A stretch of 57,987 bases of DNA from Chara braunii (Eukaryota > Streptophyta > Charophyceae > Charales > Characeae), in contig BFEA01000712.1 in assembly GCA_003427395.1 (NCBI GenBank), positions 93,336 through 151,322 of the forward strand. The letters are read 5' to 3'. The position numbers were made by a program, and so were the translations under genes. Under the pieces are notes generated by a model that saw only the letters and a list, made by a program, of their open reading frames with translations, searched no databases and was not told where the DNA came from. Shown one piece after another: positions 43,255-55,800 of the stretch (its first letter is position 1; each line of letters opens with the position of its first letter).

Positions 43255-45751
43255 TTGGTGGTCTCTCTTCCGTGTCCACGCGACCTGACCATCGGGTTTT
43301 GACTGGGAAGGTTCGTCGTGGCTTCTGCATCCTTTCTCTTACAGGTACTCGCGGCTCCATTTCCCGGTGCAAACGCTCCTCGGAACTTGCTAGTAGCTCC
43401 GTATTTCTCTCTCTGAGGGGCACCTCTGTGCTCCTTAAGGCCCTACCAATAGCCTCCGCCCCCTCGGCCCCTCCTTCGGCTGACTTGCTTAATCTTGCCC
43501 CTAACTCGGTATCCTCCTCGGTTCGCCCCATGTAAGTGGCCTTAGGTGATCGGGCGATCCCATGCTCAACCACACTTTCCATGCACCCTATCACCAATTT
43601 CTAGTCGCATTCCTCCCTAGAGTCACTCCCTTGCCCTTCCGCCTCGTCACTCTCTTCCGAGCTTCCTTCCCCCTCACTTGATCCTTGTCCCTCGGACTCT
43701 TCGCTAGTCACGGTCCACCAAGAGTCGCATATTTTTTTCTCTTCCCTAGCAGCTAACACTAGGTTGGCAATCTCCAGATCGAAAATGCCCCTAATCCCTT
43801 CTTGCGAACACCGTCTAATCAGGTCTCTATCCACTTCTCCGGCCTGTCCCAAGAATAGGGGTTTGATGAAGTCGCCTACCAACGCCCACAACTCAAAATC
43901 CGTATGCTTTAGAGACTCCTAACATAGGGTGAATATCTCGTACCCCTTTGCTTCTCCCAGGGGGAATTTTTCTAATTATCGGGCCTCTAATTTGGACCTT
44001 CCTCACCTCGGCGTCGTCGGGGTAGAGCAAACGGTAGGCCCAAGCAGGAACTTCCCAGGTGCGGCCGTGATCCGCTCGCAGGACTTCTCTCTTCCCTCGA
44101 TACTCAACCTTATCCACCACACGCCCTTCCGCTACTCCCCCTCTTACCCTTCCAAGCCGGTCCTTGGCTATCCTTGCGATACCCAACAAGTCCTTTCCTT
44201 CAGCTAAGTCGGTTCCAAAAACCTCCCTATCGTGGGGGGACAGGAAGATTTCGGCCTCGCCAGTGAGTACCTTCTTTGGAAACTATTGAAAAACGAACTA
44301 TTGTTTCTTGCCTGTAGATCTCGAAGGACTCAGCTAGGGTTTCTCCCTCCTTCAAAATTCTGGGGAGGGTTACGTCGTATCCAACCCCTATCTTCCAAGC
44401 GCGCTCTAAGGTCCCGAAAGGGTCCCCCCTGTCGTATCTATTCATTGACAGGCCTACCTCACCGGACGTAACCTCTCAGCTACCTCCACTAACGAGTCCT
44501 CACACCTCTCTCGAGCACCTTCATCTTGGTCGAGCAGCGTCCGATGCAAAACCCTTTCGTACTCTCCCGACCTATCCCAGAAACACGCCTCAATCAAGTG
44601 CCACCTAACTTCGAAGAGAGTCCCTAGCCACCTAGAGTCCTCCTCAAATTTTCTCTCGACTTCTACCAAAGGTTCTCTCCACGTTCTAGAGAACCGTACC
44701 CCTCTAGCTTCTCTAATAAAAACCGAAAACCTAGCTAACGTGGTCTAGGACCTCCTTTTCCACAAAGTTAGTCTTCGGACCTCGACGAGGAATTCTTTTT
44801 TTGCTCGCGCTACTCGGTCTTCTCCAAAACTCGACTAAGCTCCGCTCCTCCTTCTATCTCGACCTCGGGTCCATCGTCACGCGTCTCCTGAGTCGTTTCC
44901 AAATGTGAACTTAACCCCTAACTTATTCTCCTCCTCAAATTTTCTCTCAACTTCTAGCAAAGGTTCTCTCCACGTTCTAGAGAACCGTACTCCTATCGCT
45001 TCTCTAATAAAAACCGAAAACCTAGCTAAGTGGTCTAGGACCTCCTTTTCCACAAAGCTAGTCTCCGGACCTCGACGAGGAATTCTTTTTTTGCTCGCAC
45101 TCCTCGGTCTTCTCCAAGACTCGGGCTAAGCTCCGCTCCTCCTTCTATTTCGACCTCGGGTCCGTCGTCACGCGTCTCCTAAGTCGTTTCCGAGTGTAAA
45201 CTTAACCCCTAACTTATTCAAAATAAATTTGTTGCTCGTATAATCTTGTTGTACAATAGGTAGGAAATCGGTCTACATATCTCCATCTAACATAACAAGG
45301 AAAGTAAAAGTGTAATGCATAATCGATGGTCAGATGGCGCAACTTGAGAAACAACGGGAGGATCATGAATATGTGACGTTGGTTGAAACCCTGACTGACC
45401 TAATTGAGGAAGAATGATTAGTTGTCGCTCCTGAGGCAAAGCAGAAGAAGAAGGTGGAGGATATGTGGGCGGACGGGAGCGGGTAAGTGGCTCAAATGCG
45501 GAGGCGAAGTACAGTAGTGTTGTTCATACTTGTAGAAATGATAAGCTATCTTTTTGGTGGAAGGGGCGAGTTCATGCCACTCGTTTTGACATTCACGCAT
45601 CCTTAACTCTTCTCCCGTCTCTCCCAACTCTTCTTCCTCTTTTTCTCCGACTCTCTTTATCCCTCGTTAAGTCAATGGGTCTCTTAGCGGTTTTTCCTTG
45701 TCGTCCCCCATTTCCTCTTCTTGCGCCTGATCTACGAGCCTTAGGCGCCAT
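43255..45751 (-). pseudogene. gag: gag N-terminal half of the minus-strand element
   Basis: The ATG at 45749-45751 opens a basic N-terminus (MAPKARRSGARRGNGG). A TGA follows after 53 codons and the frame shifts. Recognisable continuing pieces include NEWHELAPSTKKIAYHFYKY (45420-45627), the segment with VRFSRTWREPLVEVERKFEE (present twice), WHLIEACFWDRSGEYERVL (44454-44669), then pieces at 44227-44445, 43893-44189, 43601-43891 and 43260-43597 (Ser/Glu-rich, then Arg-rich). It starts about 450 bases after the primer site. At least five frame changes make it non-functional. The 3' half is at 32607-31059. Confidence 0.6.
44641..45222. repeat. Direct tandem duplication, unit about 291 bp, inside gag
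   Basis: 44641-44931 and 44932-45222 are about 93-95% identical by eye, from TCCTCAAATTTTCTCTC to CCCCTAACTTATTC. 291 is a multiple of three, so the duplication itself kept the reading frame. Later small indels broke it. Confidence 0.9.
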
Positions 45752-46198
45752 GACCGTTTTCTTAAGGTAATTAATACAATTTGTGGAGTACGGAGGTTAC
45801 CTGACCTAACCGATACAAGCAAAAACTACTCTGGATGGTATAGACGTACAAACCGTAAGATTTTTTTTCGTATGCTTATGACAATTTTCTAACGACAAAC
45901 ATCGAGGTAACACGGGTGCCTAAGAGGTACTTATTTACCTCTCAATGATGTTAATAATCTTATAGAAATGTAATCATATCAACTTCTGTCTTATTTTTAC
46001 TACTAGTTTACCCAAAAACTAAGTCTTCCTACTAAGGATTCAAGTAGGTATCATGACGAGACTGTACTCTCTTATACGTGAAATCCTTCAAACCAAACTT
46101 TACGGGCTAAGCTAATCGACCGAAAATTGTCGATTTTGTCGTTATCACTAACTAACTATACCCGAGTTTGCTCACTAAGGAGCTCGACCGGAAAGCGA

Positions 46199-46218
46199 GA
46201 TCCCTGACAACGGCGCCA
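46199..46218 (-). promoter_or_regulatory. Primer-binding site of the minus-strand element, tRNA-Asp type
   Basis: On the minus strand TGGCGCCGTTGTCAGGGATC lies two bases after the LTR end CGACA. It differs from the tRNA-Asp complement at only two positions, closer than the site at 41830. Confidence 0.8.
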
Positions 46219-46220
46219 CC

Positions 46221-49200
46221 TGTCGGGCGTGGCGGTCTCACACGTTGCAGTAAGTGTCGAACCTCACAGTCGTGTCACGAAGGAGTGAACACTTGGGCGC
46301 GTCAACAAAATACCACCCCAACTGTGTACGCTATCCATACCTCTCACGGTCCCTGTGACAGGACAGAGATCCTGCGAGGTACAACTCTCCTCTACCTAAA
46401 CAGTTGACATCATCCTTTGGCATGTGTATCTCAGTTGAGCTACTGACCCACTTGTGAAGGCCTTTACATGCACTCGCAGAGGTAGGTCAGTCGAGGTTGT
46501 TTTCTCAACCACTGTAGCATAAGTATACGCACGGTAGAACGCCTTAAGATTGACTCGTGTATGTCGAGTACAACAACGTTGATCTCCCAGACGAACTTAT
46601 AAATCCGGTCGACTTTTTTGGGCAGTCTCCCACATTTAAGGTAATCCCAATACCAAAGATAATTCTCAACCTCTTTCCACTAATCCCTTTGATTAAATAA
46701 GGCTTACGGGCTACATGTTATGATTCGAGTTCACTAAGCAGAAAAATTGATTGTTGGTGTAAACGTCAAATTTTACCTTCTCTTACCTAATGCCCTAATC
46801 AGACCTAAATTAAAGTGATGATGATACACTAAAGTGTTTTAGATCAAGTATAACTATATGTATTAGGGGTATGATGATGAATGGGCGGTAAATCTCACTT
46901 TCGCAATTGCGACGCACCTCGTCCGTATTCCCAGATAACCACTCACTCTTAGGTTGCCTAATCGAGACGAATTTATGACCCACACTTGCATGCATACACA
47001 TGCACAAAATGCAAGGCACAAAATGCACTTCACACGTCAACTTTTGATTCATTCATGACTTGTCCCTCACTCTCTCGAAACTTTGGACAACATTCCTTCC
47101 CAGACCCGACTCCTTCTGCCCAACCCCTACAATATTTTCAAAGCCCTTAAAATTCATCAGGACCATTCAGACTCAGACCTAGGGGAAGTTTCATGCATCC
47201 CCTTTGTTTTGCCGTTAGGTTATTGTGCTATGTGGAAATTCAATCAAAAATCGTACCGACCTATTATCCAATGATAACAAAGTTGCAGTTCCGTGCAATC
47301 CTTCTGTAACGTTCTCCCCAATAATATCGAAGACCTGGCTTACAGCTCCAGTCAGGTAAAATCACAATGGGGGTGCGTTCTGTTCAAGGAAAATTATCAT
47401 TGATAGTCGTACCTCTCGTGATTATTTCTCTCTCCTTCGTATTTTTTATCCCTCCTCCTTTCTTCTTTCCTTTGTCTCATCTTCGTCTTTACCACTTCTC
47501 CTCTAGCCCCTTTTAGCCCCGCTAGTCACGCGACTCCTGTGTTATAGCTCGCAAGTGTGCGCTTGTTTTCATGATATTCGCTCACGTTGCTGCTTATGTC
47601 CGCTATCACTTGTTTTCGTTGTTCATGCATCCGCTCAATCTCATTTGAGCATGTATTTGCAACAATGTTTACGCTCGTATTCGCTTTGCACCCCTTGCGC
47701 TAGCTTGTTTTCTTATGTGTTTGCTTTCTTTTGCTTGTGTTGGCTTGCTTGCTTTCTAATGATCTCAAGCTCTCATTTATTGACCCGTTCTCGTTCACGA
47801 TTGCATATTGGTGGCCTCCGATCACTTTCATGTTAATGCTCACGTGTGCTCATCCTCACTCTCAATCTCGACTTTTTGTTTGCCCGCACGCTTCTTATTG
47901 CGCTTGCAACCGCTCACACCCACGTTGGTGTGATTGCTACTTTGCTTGCTCTAACACTTGCTTCCTTTTGCTCACTTCAGCTTCAGCTCACGCCTGCTCT
48001 CACTCCCTTCTCGTTTCTCACGCCAGCACCCGTACTTCCTCTCCCTAAATGCATCGCTCTTTTCGCTAAGCTTAGATAGAATCGATTGTGGGCTACGATC
48101 CCTATTAGCAACGAAAGTTAGTTGTAACGTTGACGAGATGCAAGGGAACAATACCCACTTCGATATCGCACGTTTCTCTAGAAACACGCCCAAGTTGAGG
48201 CTCTAGAACCAGTCTTACTAGCAAGATTTCGTTCCTTAGCTCAATCAAGGAATAGTCGATCAAGCCGGAATGTAGCCGAATCTACCACACGATTTGAGGT
48301 AGACTCGTAACAAGGAATAAATAAATAAATCAGAAGAAGAAAAAAACACGTAAGTAGAATTAACTCATATCTGCCCTACCGATGAGTTTTTAGCAACATA
48401 TCTATCTAAATTAATGTGAAAGGTACATTTTTATTTTGCACATTTAGTTGGGCAGCACGCCGGTACCCTCATCATACAGTACTTCCGGAGCTCACGCGTC
48501 ATTTCCTTTCTACCTACCATGAATCTATCGTACAATCTAAGGTTTATTCAGATAGGTAGTTTAAATGTTTCTCATAGAGTCGGGAATCGAAAATATAAAG
48601 TAAGCGTTTTAAATGGTTATAAGGAGAAAAAAAAAAAATAATGAGACTAAACCAACTCTCATATGGCCTATGAAGACAACTGCCAGCCTAAATTCGTAAC
48701 TTAAATACTTCTAACTTCATGTTCATGGGATACCGACCAAGAGCGGGTTGAAATCGTAATCCCCGTAGTGCTATAGGGTATGCCTTGACTCCTTATGAAA
48801 AAGAGTTAGCTTTACAACAAGATGGCATTGATCCCCGTACTTGCTATTTTTCAATCTGCACATGAACCTACTGGGCTAACTCCTACTTTGGGTACAAGAG
48901 GAGCAGTCTAGTTATAAGTAGAAGACCGGAGCTTAGTCTAGCTGCTGGTCCGAGCCCAAGTCCTGTTTGAAGGCAAAATTAGGTTGAATTTGAAGTGTTC
49001 TAGTCTTTTGGTTGCCCCGAGCCAATGGCCAAGGTTTACATTAATTTTAAACTCACATTGTAGTCTATGGCAGAGTGAACCACTGATCTCGTATAGTGAC
49101 GCGTTCGTCGTTCACAGACTCGAACTGACTAACCTACTCGGCAATATAGCCGGAGTTTTGACTAATTTAAAGTTTTTCCGTCGCATTTTTGTGTGACGCA

Positions 49201-49444
49201 TTCCATTTAACTAAACCTTCGAGCACTACAGTCGGAGGTTACTACTAATCCTCTGTGTTTTTGAGTGCTTCGCTACAACGTGCGTGACTATTTGACAAAA
49301 TTTGTTTACCCGTACGCATCGGCCGTAACGTTGATCCGTCTGAGGGTGACACTCAATTTATATTTAACTTAGACCTGACCCGTTAGAATAGTTGGGTTCA
49401 GCGTTGTGTTATCTGCAACCCTTGTTAGGGTATTTCCTCCAACA
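46221..49444 (-). mobile_element. 5' LTR of the minus-strand element, about 3.2 kb
   Basis: On the minus strand it starts at 49444 with TGTTGGAGGAAATACCC and the head hairpin (CCCTAACAAGGG). It ends at 46221 with CGCCCGACA, next to the primer site. Its last 340 bases match the tail of LTR copy 1 well. It has neither a recognisable U6-like sequence nor a hairpin array and is the shortest LTR here. The middle (47080-49400), pyrimidine-rich at 47400-48060, shows no gene; the open frames there have no recognisable domain. Confidence 0.65.
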
Positions 49445-49585
49445 ATAGTCTTTTCGAATCCATTAGATTGTCATTGCACAGATAGCTAGCGCCACTTAGC
49501 CCCAACCTTTACTATAAGATAGTGAGAAGTGCAACTTGCCTGATATAGCCTAAGCTTACGTCCCAAGCCACTTATGTCAAACCGC

Positions 49586-50673
49586 CTATTTCTTTCCAAT
49601 GGTGGGAGTCCGTGCGACCACCATTTTCAAAACTGAAACGAGAGTGGACAGTACCCCAGAGGTGAGATGAGTCTTCTGAATTGTGGTGACATCTGACACA
49701 TTGCACCTCTTCATCCATCTCTCAACATCTAGTGCGTGTGTGATCAACCATAATACCGATAAGCATTTGGAACTAGAAAGTTTGTAGCAGATTTTCCAAT
49801 TTTCTTGATAGTATTTCAGAGACAAAGCTACTCCTAAAGAGAGGTGTGGATGAGCTGCTTGGGTTTTCACAGTCGAGCTACCGCTTTGACATTAAAAACT
49901 TATACCAAATTTTGAAGAATATTGATGCAGTTATAATCTTCCGTCCATTTTCACCTACGCATACAACCCGATGTCGAGCCATATGTTCCTGAGTGGAGTA
50001 CCTTTCATACATAACACTGGTTGTAGTGTTCCGCAGATTGAAAACTCCAGGAAAACATGAATCTGCTCGGTTAGACAGACACATGTTATCATTTTTTCCT
50101 CCTTGAATTTTAGTGAATTCTTCAACAGCCTATCTTTTTCATTATCTCCACCTTCCGCCTTCCCACCACCCAACTTTTTGTAGAAGTGTTGTGCCTCCCG
50201 GTTAATCGCCAACATTGGTGTACACCACTTACCTTTTGCGGCAAGTTCTTGCAACAAACTTTTTCGGCCATCTTGAATTTGCACCAATAATCTCATATCG
50301 TTGGGACTCCACTTGGCAGAGACGACTAAGCTTGACTTTGAGATTGTCGACACTTAGTAAGTCAGACTGCAGATCATTCCAAAGATCCTCAATCATGAAC
50401 ATTCCTCGTTCAATCCAGACTCTTCCCAACTTGAAAGTTACTCTGGCCTGGAGACACTCTGAAGCATAAACCGTCCGCCTTTGTAATCCAAATCTTTTTA
50501 AAAACCGTTTGCCTCATAACTTCATCTTTGGTTTGTGGTCCCCTCAAGGACAGAGCGAAACTGACATCGACGTTAACATTACATCCCTCCAAAAAGAAAA
50601 CTTCAAAAATATGCGCTGAAAGAATGAGATTGTGAGGAGGAGTCACTCTTCCTCTCCACGACTGAGACCCCAT
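49586..50673 (-). pseudogene. Possible LINE reverse transcriptase C-terminal remnant
   Basis: Minus-strand fragments in changing frames include VWIERGMFMIEDLWNDLQSD (50229-50429) and, near 49660-49716, CVRCHHNSEDSSHLW. These resemble the C-terminal region and the zinc-binding reverse transcriptase tail (C-x2-C...E...H-L) of plant non-LTR retrotransposons. The polymerase domain is absent and several frameshifts are present. It could be another decayed gene. No A tail was seen. Confidence 0.35.
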
Positions 50674-50744
50674 TCCTTAGTAAAGATATATCCCAGCTTC
50701 GTCCGTCTGTCTATGTATCCCGGCCGCAAGGTCGAGCTCGAGGG

Positions 50745-50764
50745 GCGGCCATGTTCATGGCCGC
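50745..50764. repeat. Perfect 9-bp inverted repeat
   Basis: GCGGCCATG TT CATGGCCGC. It lies 77 bases from the long palindrome at 50842. Confidence 0.9.
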
Positions 50765-50841
50765 ATCCGCAGGTGGGGTCGGCCGCACCGCAGCCACGTT
50801 TCTACACGATTTTCTCCGTAAAAAATAATAGGCAAAAAAAC

Positions 50842-50898
50842 AAAAACAAATATGGGGTTCTACGGTTTTTCAAACCCTACAACCCCATATTTGTTTTT
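50842..50898. repeat. 57-bp near-perfect palindrome
   Basis: The outer arms AAAAACAAATATGGGGTT and AACCCCATATTTGTTTTT are perfect over 18 bases. The inner arms GGTTT/AAACC surround a three-base loop, with two mismatched pairs between. In all 25 of 27 pairs match. It may be a tiny foldback element or a hairpin in a transcript. Confidence 0.9.
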
Positions 50899-51403
50899 AA
50901 GGAAACAATGACATTTTTGGAATTATAAACAACAAGTGGACCCGTTGCAGCCATGCTCTGGCGAAGAAAGACAGAAAAAACAGAAGGCAAAACATTGTAG
51001 ACAAAGAGAGCGAGCGGGAATTTTCGATTTCGAATGCGGGGGCATCGAACAGCAATTAGGATATTTGTGTGAGAGGGATAGAGTCAAATGCTTGATGGCA
51101 GAATCGAAAAGATTGTTGAGGTTGCAAACACAGGCGAAAAAGTAATTTTCTGAAAATTCACCAGCCTTGCAGGACTCGTTAACAGATTTGAGCCGGCGAA
51201 AATTCACCCCACTGATCACTCTGCAGTCGTGTGCCAGTTGCAGGCAAATCCTGTGTTACTACTTGTCCCTTTTTTTTTTTTTTGAAACGGGCCCAGTGCC
51301 CAAGGCTGTTATTACCAATACGAAGATTGATGCCGGGGTCCTCACAGTCTACCCGGAGTGACCAAAACGAAAAGGCTGAGAACCGGGCTCAGCGTCCCTC
51401 ATA

Positions 51404-51546
51404 TAGTGATGATGATGATGATGATGATGATGGTGAGTTTCTGCTGGTTGATTACTCTGGCAGCACCGTTCGATTTGCCCTCTGCTACGTTCTCCTCCTC
51501 AGCGTCATCATCATCAACATCACCATCATCACCATCACCATGATCA
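51404..51546. repeat. (GAT)n and (ATC)n microsatellites
   Basis: GAT repeats at about 51408-51432 and interrupted ATC/ACC repeats at about 51505-51543 are complementary to each other and could pair. No gene here. Confidence 0.9.
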
Positions 51547-51709
51547 GAATTGTTTTCCTCCTCCTCGTGATGAAGTAGGATGATCATCATGATGATCATC
51601 ATCAGCCTCCTCGCTCTTTGTCCAGGTTGGTGGAGACGTACGTATATGGCAACATTTTTGTTGCAGGAGTTTTTGGCTAGCAGGAAATCGGCAGGTTTGC
51701 AATGCCCTT

Positions 51710-52731
51710 TCATGTGTTTGTTGTGTTGGTCGATATGTAGTCGAGGGTAGTGATGGCAGGAGGTAGTCGTGGAGGGCTCAGCGGGAAGGCTTGGAGGTAC
51801 GCAATAGCACGGTGCACAATATTTGCTCTGTAGGCAGAAAAGGGCGGGAGTGGTTGTTGCATTGCCTGGTGATGAAGGAGAATGAGGTTGTCCAAGTAAT
51901 CCCAGATGCGTGGCGGGTGAGGAATATTATAGATATCCAATGTGTGATGGGAGGCGAGAATATTATGAATGAGAGCAGTTGCACGTGTGACGCCCCACGG
52001 TTCTAGTGGAAGCCACCAGGGAGGGGCGGGGGGACACACATCATGAGGGCGAAGAAGGGGTTGTTGTGGCGACGGTGCTGAGCGAATGAAAGATTGTTTA
52101 TAGTGGGCAGTGGTAATGCGTTCGTACTGAGATTGGGGGCGCGGTGTGCAGGGGGAAGGTGTTTGGTTATAGTCGTCGTTGATGATTTTCATCAAGAAAG
52201 TTCTTGTTTGTGCATAATGAATGTTGGGGTTGGGCGATGGATGAGGACGTCAGAGAGAACGGGTGCGGGTGTCTTTATATGCTAAAAAAAAGTCATATGT
52301 GCAGGGCGAGAAAGCAGCATGGTCAATTAAGAGGAAGCCTTCCCAGAGAAGTTGTTCAATAATATGCTCGATATTATTTTTATTGATGAGAGGCACCCAA
52401 GCATCCCATCGGATTGGTGCGGAGGTTGTAATGGTAGAGGCGGTGGGTTGTGATGGGAGGGGCATGACGGCGGGAGAGGGATCTGGCTAATGGTGATGCC
52501 ATCGAGTGCAGAAGGTGCATTGATTGAACTCTGAACAACGGATGTGGAAGTAGCGGCAAGTTGGATGTTTGCAGCAACAACCGATGTCGAGGTTTCTAGT
52601 CTTTTGTGTCTTGGGGAATGTTCTGGAGAACTTGTAGCGGTCGATGCCCACAGTTCCAGCTTCTTGTGTTTAGGGGAATTATCTGGAGAATCTACAGGGA
52701 AAAAAAGAGAAGTGTGAGGGCGGTTAGACAA
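51710..52731 (-). pseudogene. Second Helitron-associated ORF, unknown function
   Basis: Downstream of the helicase on the same strand. The first segment (52731-52327) has a duplicated motif, SPDNSPKHKKLE and SPEHSPRHKRLE, then Ser/Thr-rich sequence. A frame change near 52450 leads to WDAWVPLINKNNIEHIIEQL and FLLIDHAAFSPCTYDFFLAY, and after a TGA near 52250 to a Pro/His/Tyr-rich part ending at 51710, about 340 codons in total. I recognise no domain. Its orientation, 110-base spacing and matching decay suggest it travelled with the Helitron. It could instead be a captured host gene fragment. Confidence 0.5.
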
Positions 52732-52840
52732 AATTTGTGGAAGGGGTCACCAAGTTAGCGAAAAGATGGAATATCCAAAGCACAAAAGGCATGAGATAAG
52801 GGAGGAAGTAGAGAGGTGGAAATGCAGTATGACGGTTGTG

Positions 52841-55800
52841 CTATGTTAAGATTTCTTTATAAACAATGTTAGTTGTAAGGTTATCGGGGGCAGGGATTGC
52901 AAAACGGATATGCGTGGGGTCGCCAACTCTCGATGCAGCAATATATAATTGACCATGTGCAAACCGCGAGTGTTCGAGATTGATCCCTGCATGTTTGATG
53001 GACTGACCTTGCGATTTGTTTATAGTGATTGCGAACGCTGACCGAATGGGGAACTGGCGACGTTGCCAAGGAAAGGGGCTGGTTTGGTCAGTTACGGTGA
53101 GGAGAATACGTGGTAGGAGGATCGGTTCAAGTGAAGGGAGAATACGTGCGTGGAGCAGTCTGTTATTGGTAATAAAGTCGACGATGAGACGCGTGCCGTT
53201 GCACAAACCATTTCTCATTGCAATGTTACGTAAGAGAATAACAAGGGCCCCTTTTTTTATGCGTAGTATGTGTGAGGGCAGGGAAGGGATGTTCATTGCA
53301 TTTAGAGCATCTGCGGGGAACTCCGGATATTGTTCATTGGGGAGCAGAGAATCAGAGTTGAGTGATGTGATGAAGGGACCCGGAAATTTGTCGAGAATTA
53401 TGAAATTGTAGGCAGAAGCAGATTTGTTTGTGGGTGAGAGGATAAGGCGTTCGGCTAACCAATGTGGATTGTGACTGTTTGTTTGGAAATGCGAAAATGT
53501 CCAAGCAATCAATGCGTGAGTGCCTTCGGGCCTCGACATAGCAGAGATGTGCAGGAAGTTGTATAGTTGTGGGTTGTGCGTTTGGCGACGAATTGAGTTC
53601 TCCATTGCCGAGCTTGAGAAGCCATTCTGCGTATTGGCGGCCTTCGGGTGTATTTATTTGAGTGAGAACACGCATATTTTCAGAGAGCTGAATTCTTTCG
53701 AAGTGCTGCCAGAGGAGAGAAGACTTGATGCATGCGTTGACAGTTTGTGCGTGTGTCCCTTTGGTAATAACGGGTAGTATTTGGCGGAAATCGCCAGCGA
53801 GCACGATTGTTTTGTTGTTGAAAGGGGAGCGAGAAGAACAAATGTCGCGAAGTGTTCGGTCGAGGGTCTCAAGATGAAATTTATGTATCATTGGGGCTTC
53901 GTCCCAAACAATAACAACAGTCATTCGAATGAGATCCGCAAGTGCCGATTGTTTGAAGATATCGAGTGTATAAGTTGAGGTGGGGTTCAGAGAAGCTTTG
54001 AAGCGAGAGTGAAAGGTTCGGCCATTGCAAAGGAGTGTGGCAGCAATGTCGCTGGAAGCAACAGCCAGTGCGGCACGATTTTGGTAGCGAAGATATGCAA
54101 GGATTGTATTGAAGCAGAATGTTTTGCCGGTTCCCGATTGCGCATCGACGAACAGCGAGAACGGTTCGTTGTTTTCAACTGCGGTAATAACTCTGCGGAA
54201 GACGGCGTATTGCGAGGGTCATAAGAGGGGGAGATTTGTGTCAAGAGTGTGTTGGAGAATTTGTTTATCGTATAAAATCTCATCGTCAATAAGCTGCGGA
54301 ATATTTTGTTGACGCGGTCTTTCAGCGAGGCGATTTGCTTCTCGCGAGCGATGACAGGCGGGGAGAGCAAACCAACATCTTCAAGTTGTTTGCCTTCTCT
54401 TTGAAGCCGATTTTCGATGTCGAGAAAAAGCATCGTTTTGATGATAGGAAGGGCAACGTTGGCATCACGGAGGTTCCTCTGGAAATCATCAATCATTTGT
54501 TGCCAGTGCGTTTCAAGCAACCCATTGGGATCAAAGGGTGCGCAATGTAGAACGATGTGAACAAAAAAGCCACGAACCATTGCAGAAGACGCAGTGAAGA
54601 TTGCATCACGGAGAACAGCGTTAAATTGTGTATTGTCATTAAGGAGGCCAAGCGCACGGCATGCCGATTGAAATGTAGGGCGAATCTCGGCATCGACAGT
54701 TCGAAGGTTTGAAAACGATGTCGCGCCGCGAGAATGAGGTGATAGAAGGAGCATTCGGAGGTAGAAAGTATCACCAGCATTAGGATGAATTGTGTGCATG
54801 CGGCCAATGGTGTGTGCGGCGTTTCGTCGCGACACCCATTCTTTTTTGGTTTTGTCGAAACGAAAGCGGGAAATCATATCTTTGTGTAAAAGTTTTGTGT
54901 GGTCGGCGTTATCTGCGTGCGCATGATTCCATTTACACCAAGCAGTGAGTTCGGTATCGGGCGGCGGTTGGTGTGCAATGTGCGCTGCTTGCTGTTGGCG
55001 AAAGTACACTCGTTGGCGATTTTCAGCGTGAATGGGTAGCGCAACAACAGTAGGGTATCGTTTGGATAACGCGAATTCAAATATTCGCCAGCATGCCTCG
55101 GCGGCACCGATTGTTCGCATGTCCTGAAAGATTTGAATCTCATCATTTGCGAAGGTCATATCGTCGACCATAGCTCGGTCGGGGCCTTTCATTATGTACT
55201 CAAACATATATATGTAAGCGGCAGTCGAAACACAAATTTAAACATTGATATGACAACGATACCTGACAAGGAGGTACGGATTGAAGGGTACAACCCAGGA
55301 GTTATCAAGCTGGTGGTGTTCGTAGAGAACAGTTTGACCCCCATCATCGGGAGCACGACGGTGGTAGATAGGGTAACCGGTTTCCTCGTTCCATAACGTA
55401 CGGTCCGATAAATCTTTAGGGAAGTGATGTGCGCAACGGTCGTTATACATACAGGGGGCGTACATATTATACGGACCACAGGGATTATGAATCATATGTA
55501 AGAAGACCAGTTATCGAAGGACTGGATTGGTAGGAATTCCTGCGGAGACGACATAGTCAATCTGTTCCGGTGTGGAGATTTTGTGTTCATTGGCAAATGT
55601 GACCACGATGTGAGAATGTGGAAGACCTCGTTTTTGAAATTCGATAACAAATATATATGCGATTGTGGGACCTAATACATGCGTACGATGAATATCAGAT
55701 ACAAGGCGTTGTAAGTAACCTTTGAAAACGCATGCTAGCAAGTCTGGTCTGTCAGACGATTGTTGATTTAGAAGTAATTCGTTTGCAATTTCTGGCCAAT

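Noticed and set aside
47555-48206. Overlapping plus-strand open frames in a pyrimidine-rich region
   Set aside because: Inside a minus-strand LTR. Cys/Ser/Leu-rich low-complexity translation without a domain.
48730-48900. Possible organelle-derived or coding insert (frame with TPYEKELALQ)
   Set aside because: Too short, broken by stops, and no protein family could be named with any confidence.
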